Assembly (NCBI RefSeq): GCF_003385215.1 | Contig: NZ_PQHW01000013.1 | Coordinates: 1 to 64,000 of the forward strand | Reading direction: 5' to 3' | Source of the DNA: Amycolatopsis thermalba | Lineage (GTDB): Bacteria > Actinomycetota > Actinomycetes > Mycobacteriales > Pseudonocardiaceae | Length of the DNA stretch: 64,000 nucleotides | Shown: positions 60,223-64,000 of the stretch, piece after piece | Layout: each line of letters begins with the position of its first letter | Numbering within the stretch: the stretch's first letter is position 1 | Translations under genes and position numbers: made by a program | Notes under the pieces: model-generated | The model's input: only the letters and a program-made list of their open reading frames with translations | Told to the model about the DNA's origin: nothing | Databases searched by the model: none

Positions 60223-60270
60223 TAGCGGGAACCTTCTTTCGGCCGTATCCGGTGGGAAGTTTTCCCGCTA
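60223..60270. promoter_or_regulatory. Spaced inverted repeat before the M1 peptidase
   Basis: TAGCGGGAA (60223-60231) is matched by TTCCCGCTA (60262-60270) with a 30-nt AT-richer spacer, ending 11 nt before the peptidase ATG. It can fold as a leader hairpin or bind a dimeric regulator at two half-sites. Confidence 0.4.
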
Positions 60271-60281
60271 GCGTCCGGCTC

Positions 60282-61781
60282 ATGCGTCTGCGAACTCGCG
60301 CCGGCCTGGGGGCCGTGACCACCGGAATCGCGATCGTGCTCCTCGCGTCGACCGCCACCGCCGCGCCCGCTCCCGGAGCTCCCGGCGCCGGGGACCCCTA
60401 CTACCCCTACGCCGGCAACGGCGGCTACGACGTCGCGCACTACGACATCCGCCTCACCTACCAGCCGGCCACCGACCAGCTCTCCGGCACCACGACGATC
60501 CTGGCGACCACCACGCAGGAGCTGTCCAGCTTCGACCTGGACTTCGGGCTCCGGGTCCGCGAGATCCGGGTCGGCAACCGGCCGGCCGCCTTCCGGACCG
60601 TCCGGGACGGCGAACTGGAGGTCACCCCGGCCAAGCCGCTGGCGAAGAACCAGCCGGTCACGATCGTCGTCACCTACGCCGACACGCCGTCGAAGGTCGT
60701 CATCGACGGCTACACCGCCTGGAAGAAGACCCCGGACGGCGCGCTCGCGGTCGACGAGCCGCAGAACTCCCAGTGGTGGTACCCGGCCAGCGACCACCCC
60801 ACCGACAAGGCGACCTACGACGTCTCGGTCGAGGTGCCGGACGACGTCGCCGCCCTGTCCAACGGCACCCTCGTCCGCACCACCAAGCAGCGGGCCGGCT
60901 GGACGCGCTGGAACTGGCGCAGCGCCCAGCCGCAGAACACCTACGCGACCACCCTGGAAGTCGGGAGGTTCGAGCTCAACCAGGGCACCACGCCGAGCGG
61001 GCAGCCGTTCGTCACCGCCTACGACCCGGCCACCGGCGACTCGCTGGGCGCCGCGAAGGCCAGCGTCGAGCGCACCCCGGAGATCGTCGAGTTCCTGGCG
61101 AGTCAGTTCGGCGAGTACCCGTTCGAGGCCCAGGGCGGCGTCGTCAGCACCGGCCTGACCTTCGCGCTGGAGGCCCAGACCCGCCCCGTCTACAGCACCA
61201 AGTTCTTCGTCGCCGGCGCCAACACGTCGGTCGTCGCGCACGAGAACGCCCACCAGTGGTTCGGTGACTCGGTCTCGCTGGGCCGCTGGAGCGACATCTG
61301 GCTCAACGAGGGCTTCGCCAGCTACGCCGAGTACCTGTGGTCGGAGCACCAGGGCGAGGGCACCGCGGCCGAGCTCGCCCAGTACGTCTACGACTCCTAC
61401 CCGGCCGACGACCCGTTCTGGCAGGTCCTGCCCGGCGACCCGGGCGCGGCCAACCAGTTCGACGACGCCGTCTACGACCGCGGCGCGCTGGCTGTCCAGG
61501 CTCTGCGCACGGCCGTCGGCGACGACGCGTTCTTCACGATCCTGCGCACCTGGACCGCCCGGCACCGGGGCGACGACGCCCGCATCAGCGATTTCGTCGC
61601 GCTGGCCGAGCAGGTCTCCGGCAAGCCGCTGCGGCAGCTGTTCCAGACCTGGCTGTTCACCGCGGGCAAGCCGGCCACCGGCCCGAACGGCACGACCACC
61701 CTGCGCGCTGCCGCCGAGCCGAAGTCGTACCCGGCCATCCAGCGGACCCACCGGCTGCTGGCGGCCGGGGACAGCCGTTAA
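60282..61781 (+). CDS. Secreted M1 family metallopeptidase
   Basis: 499 residues. Signal peptide at 1-28 (MRLRTRAGLGAV, hydrophobic core, ATAA cleavage site). The N-terminal beta domain (about 35-230) precedes the thermolysin-like domain with the zinc site HENAH (320-324) and Glu343 in NEGFASYAEY, matching gluzincin HEXXH...E. At ~500 residues it lacks the long C-terminal helical domain of full aminopeptidases, like other small actinobacterial M1 enzymes. Removes N-terminal residues from extracellular peptides; specificity is unknown. It follows a repeat array and an inverted repeat. Confidence 0.92.
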   Translation: MRLRTRAGLGAVTTGIAIVLLASTATAAPAPGAPGAGDPYYPYAGNGGYDVAHYDIRLTYQPATDQLSGTTTILATTTQELSSFDLDFGLRVREIRVGNRPAAFRTVRDGELEVTPAKPLAKNQPVTIVVTYADTPSKVVIDGYTAWKKTPDGALAVDEPQNSQWWYPASDHPTDKATYDVSVEVPDDVAALSNGTLVRTTKQRAGWTRWNWRSAQPQNTYATTLEVGRFELNQGTTPSGQPFVTAYDPATGDSLGAAKASVERTPEIVEFLASQFGEYPFEAQGGVVSTGLTFALEAQTRPVYSTKFFVAGANTSVVAHENAHQWFGDSVSLGRWSDIWLNEGFASYAEYLWSEHQGEGTAAELAQYVYDSYPADDPFWQVLPGDPGAANQFDDAVYDRGALAVQALRTAVGDDAFFTILRTWTARHRGDDARISDFVALAEQVSGKPLRQLFQTWLFTAGKPATGPNGTTTLRAAAEPKSYPAIQRTHRLLAAGDSR

Positions 61782-61805
61782 CCCGCACCTTCTATGCTCG
61801 GACGA

Positions 61806-62288
61806 GTGACGGCGAGAACTCTGTGGTGGCTGAAGGTCGGCCGTCGCTGCGTGCTCGCCGTCGCCGCCGTGATCACCGTGCTGTGCGTGGGGCTGCTGCT
61901 CGCCGCGATCCGCAACGACCAGGCGATCACCGGCAACCTGGGCACGGCGACGGCCGAGGTCGACGCGGTGACCTGGGACCGCACGATCATCCGGTTCGAG
62001 ACGCCGGACGGCATCGTGCACATTCCGTCCAACGGCGTGCTCTACCCGAGCGGGCTGGTGGCGGGCGACCTGGTGCGCATCGAGTACGACGCGACCGACC
62101 CGGACCTGGCCCGGGTCGCCGGCCGCACCGCGACCCTGACGCTGCTGCCGCTGGGCACCACGATCCTGGTCACCTGGGCGGCCGCCGTGGCGGTGGCGTG
62201 GCTGATCCGCCAGCGCCTGCGCCGCGCGGTGCCGGCCCAACCGGAGGTCGCCGCCGTGGACGACGACACCCCGGTCAAGTCCGGCTGA
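61806..62288 (+). CDS. DUF3592 membrane protein
   Basis: About 160 residues: an N-terminal helix (RCVLAVAAVITVLCVGLLLA), an external beta-rich domain (DNLGTATAEVDAVTWD-type strands; RFETPDGIVHIPSNGVLYPS), and a second helix (LLPLGTTILVTWAAAVAVAW). This is the DUF3592 layout, function unknown; a similar protein follows the same genes in M. tuberculosis. TATGCT lies 7 nt before the GTG, so I place a leaderless start there; ATG 61794 lies inside the -10 box and is less likely. Confidence 0.75.
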   Translation: MTARTLWWLKVGRRCVLAVAAVITVLCVGLLLAAIRNDQAITGNLGTATAEVDAVTWDRTIIRFETPDGIVHIPSNGVLYPSGLVAGDLVRIEYDATDPDLARVAGRTATLTLLPLGTTILVTWAAAVAVAWLIRQRLRRAVPAQPEVAAVDDDTPVKSG

Positions 62289-62289
62289 C

Positions 62290-62619
62290 TCAGAAGTTCT
62301 GGCGCGGCGGCTGGATCTGCTGCTGCGGGTAGCCCGCGGGCGGCATGGCCTGCTGCTGCGGGAACGCGGCCTGCGCCGGCGCCTGCGGCTGCATGGCCTG
62401 GACCTGCTGCGCCTCCTCCTTGGTCAGCTTGTTGGTCATGCCGCAGAAGGTGCACACCGTGAAGTACTTCGAGCTGATCGGGAACATCGGGATGAAGAAC
62501 AGCGTGAACTTCGTGACGGCGCGGCGCAGCGCGTGGGCGCTGGGGTTCTGGCAGTTCCCGCACAGGTAGGTCGCGGTGGCCAGCTCCTGGACGCTCTTGC
62601 GCCAGCCGTAGATCAGCAT
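62290..62619 (-). CDS. Zinc-ribbon domain protein
   Basis: 109 residues. Two CXXC-type knuckles, YLCGNCQNPSAHAL and FTVCTFCGMTNKL, should bind one zinc. A hydrophobic segment lies between (VTKFTLFFIPMFPISS). The C-terminal 45 residues are Gln/Pro/Ala-rich (PQAPAQAAFPQQQAMPPAGY). Function unknown; a possible small membrane-associated regulator. ATG with GGGAGAA upstream. It ends 1 nt from the convergent DUF3592 gene. Confidence 0.8.
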   Translation of the reverse strand: MLIYGWRKSVQELATATYLCGNCQNPSAHALRRAVTKFTLFFIPMFPISSKYFTVCTFCGMTNKLTKEEAQQVQAMQPQAPAQAAFPQQQAMPPAGYPQQQIQPPRQNF

Positions 62620-62653
62620 GTCGTGTTCTCCCGGGTCCGTGATCTCGTCCGGA

Positions 62654-63499
62654 CTAGGACGCGCGGATCTCCCGTTCGGTTTCCTGCCACCACGACAGGA
62701 CTTCCTCGGCGACGCTGGGCGCGGCGACGAGCAGGCCGTCGGTGGGCAGCGGGCTGTCCGAGCCGCGCCGGTCGAGCACCACGGCGCCGGCCTCGATGGC
62801 CAGCGCGACCGAGCCGGCGACGTCCCATTCGTGGTAGCTGTGCAGCACCGCGGCGATGGCGTGCCCGAGCGCGACCTGCGCGATCGACAACGCGGCCGAG
62901 CCGAGCACCCGCACCCCGGCGCGTGCCTCGGCGGCGCGTTCGATGAACGACCCCATGCCCGGCCAGGGCCCCTTGCGGGCCAGTTCGGTGCACACGATCG
63001 ACCCGGCGATGCGGTCCCGGTCGACCAGCCGGACCGGCTTGCCGTTGGCGCGCGTGCCTCGGCCGCGGGCGGCGGCGTAGATCTGGGCGCGGTAGGGGTC
63101 GGCGACCACGCCGACGACCGGCCCGGACGCGTCGACCAGCGCGAGGCTGTAGGCGCACCAGGGCACCCCGGCGACGTAGTTGGCGGTGCCGTCGACCGGG
63201 TCGACCACCCAGCGGTAGGCCGCCGAGTCCGCGCCGGTGTCGGCGCCGAACTCGCCACCGACGACCGGGATGCCGGGGAACTCCGCGGTCAGCACGCGGC
63301 GGGTGTGCCGCTCCAGGATGCGATCGGTGTCGGTGACCCAGTCGAACGGCGAGTCCGCGATGTCGGGGTGGGCGCCCCGGCCCGCGGTCGCGGTGATCAC
63401 GTCGGTGGCGTCGTTGGCCAGCCGCCCGGCGACCTCGAGCGCTCGCGACAGCAAGCCCGGTTCGACCGGGTGGGGTGGGCGGGCGGAGAGGAGGGTCAC
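62654..63499 (-). CDS. Inositol monophosphatase family protein
   Basis: 281 residues, lithium-sensitive phosphatase fold. The metal-binding Glu/Asp motifs are visible: PVVGGEFG (Glu), [15 protein letters not shown] (two Asp, around 95-109) and the C-terminal [20 protein letters not shown] (Asp). Dephosphorylates inositol phosphates or related sugar phosphates; inositol is needed for mycothiol and phosphatidylinositol lipids here, but specificity is not proved. GTG start at 63499 with CACACT 8 nt before it. A longer frame reaches upstream without support. Confidence 0.9.
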   Translation of the reverse strand: MTLLSARPPHPVEPGLLSRALEVAGRLANDATDVITATAGRGAHPDIADSPFDWVTDTDRILERHTRRVLTAEFPGIPVVGGEFGADTGADSAAYRWVVDPVDGTANYVAGVPWCAYSLALVDASGPVVGVVADPYRAQIYAAARGRGTRANGKPVRLVDRDRIAGSIVCTELARKGPWPGMGSFIERAAEARAGVRVLGSAALSIAQVALGHAIAAVLHSYHEWDVAGSVALAIEAGAVVLDRRGSDSPLPTDGLLVAAPSVAEEVLSWWQETEREIRAS

Positions 63500-63641
63500 G
63501 CCAGCCGAGTGTGGCGGCACCAAGTGTCCGGGACGCGACACCCAGGTGAAGCGGAGAAAGCTTCGTGAAGTTCGGGCACCGTTGGTTCCCTCGTCACGCG
63601 GGCTTTTCCGCCCGAACCGGACCGGCTGCCACGGTGGCATC

Positions 63642-64000
63642 GTGCGCGTCGCCATCGTCACCGAAAGCTTCCTTCCGCAGGTGAACGGCGTGACCAACTC
63701 CGTGCTGCGGGTCATCGAGCACCTCACCGGCACCGGCCACGACGTGATGGTGGTCGCGCCCGGCCTCACCGGGCCCACGCACTACCGGGGCGCGCCGGTG
63801 GTGCGGATCCCCGCGCTGGACCTGCCGGTGGTCAACTCGCTGCCGATCGGCCTGCCCACCCGTACGGTGCTGACCGCGCTCACCGCGTTCGGGCCGGACG
63901 TGGTGCACCTGGCCTCGCCGTTCGTGGTCGGCGCGCGTGGGCTGGCCGCGGCCCGGCGCCTGCGGGTGCCCGCGATCGCGGTGTTCCAGACCGACATCGC
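63642..64000 (+). CDS. Glycosyltransferase family 4 (N-terminal part, cut by window)
   Basis: The first 119 codons of a longer gene. Opening [20 protein letters not shown] is the GT-B N-terminal strand-loop typical of GT4 mannosyltransferases, followed by [10 protein letters not shown] and [19 protein letters not shown]. The mycobacterial counterpart at this place after menD transfers mannose to glycolipids (mgtA, formerly pimB). The catalytic C-terminal half is outside the window, so the assignment is tentative. GTG start at 63642. Confidence 0.82.
   Translation, partial: MRVAIVTESFLPQVNGVTNSVLRVIEHLTGTGHDVMVVAPGLTGPTHYRGAPVVRIPALDLPVVNSLPIGLPTRTVLTALTAFGPDVVHLASPFVVGARGLAAARRLRVPAIAVFQTDI

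Noticed and set aside
60034-60225. Possible small protein with VGLAVGS heptad repeats
   Set aside because: The frame exists only because the 21-bp repeat unit is a multiple of three; no ribosome site, and the same repeat family appears inverted in another noncoding gap.
1-64000. tRNA, rRNA or insertion-sequence genes
   Set aside because: I looked for cloverleaf-like arms with CCA ends, rRNA-like low-GC blocks and transposase motifs and found none.

Overview
The window is one contiguous piece of a very GC-rich actinobacterial chromosome, most likely from the family Pseudonocardiaceae (Amycolatopsis or a close relative). Evidence for this: mycothiol genes (mshA and a mycothiol-dependent isomerase-family protein), senX3-regX3, bldC and bldN-type regulators, many GTG starts, many 4-nt ATGA/GTGA gene overlaps, and many genes whose start codon lies 6-8 nt after a TANNNT-like -10 box (leaderless mRNAs). 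From memory of other genomes, the gene order largely follows the Mycobacterium tuberculosis core segment from murB to the glycosyltransferase after menD (about Rv0482-Rv0557). The bldN/rex/hemA-C-D-B block also resembles Streptomyces. It is core chromosome; I see no prophage, insertion sequence, CRISPR array, rRNA or tRNA.

Layout. 0-6.5 kb: an MDR-type reductase, then a minus-strand chain olsB-olsA-dedA-mycothiol isomerase family-purU, a methyltransferase and a DUF2505 protein. 6.5-12.8 kb: murB, an SDR, an L,D-transpeptidase lipoprotein, mshA, a YbjN protein and phosphoglycerate mutase. 12.9-19.4 kb: a LuxR-type regulator divergent from an aldo/keto reductase, then senX3-regX3, an exopolyphosphatase-family gene and a proline-rich membrane protein. 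19.4-27 kb: a sugar-isomerase-like gene, proline dehydrogenase, thioesterase, proC, a small HTH protein, the 33-residue ribosomal protein bS22, an epimerase and an acyltransferase, followed by a 0.9-kb degenerate repeat array. 27-34.3 kb: HAD phosphatase, AarF-type kinase, a guanidine-III riboswitch with its SMR exporter, a BldN-type sigma factor with its anti-sigma factor, acyl-CoA synthetase and a glutaredoxin-like protein. 34.3-45 kb: a molybdopterin oxidoreductase, rex, hemA-C-D-B, three small membrane proteins and hemL. 44.4-50.7 kb: cytochrome c maturation (System II: thioredoxin lipoprotein, ccdA, resB, ccsB) and a MinD-like ATPase. 50.7-53.3 kb: bldC, an Lrp-type regulator and a PLP enzyme. 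53.4-60 kb: menaquinone genes menA, menE, menB, menD, with two regulators inserted. 60-64 kb: a secreted M1 peptidase, three small or housekeeping genes and a truncated glycosyltransferase.

The genes fit an aerobic, respiring, envelope-rich bacterium. Heme synthesis, cytochrome c assembly and menaquinone synthesis sit together, with the redox sensor Rex at the head of the heme genes behind a visible Rex operator. Phosphate control (SenX3-RegX3) sits beside a polyphosphatase-family gene and next to a phosphate-free membrane lipid locus (olsBA).

I found no clearly novel multi-gene system. The observations most worth checking are the guanidine-III riboswitch, the array of degenerate copies of the 3' end of a phosphatase gene, the 21-bp GGAGCGTGGGACT repeat family at two loci, a hidden 46-residue secreted peptide between menE and menA, a short leader ORF before the Lrp gene, and the widespread leaderless-start signature. 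All calls come from reading the sequence; no database search was possible.
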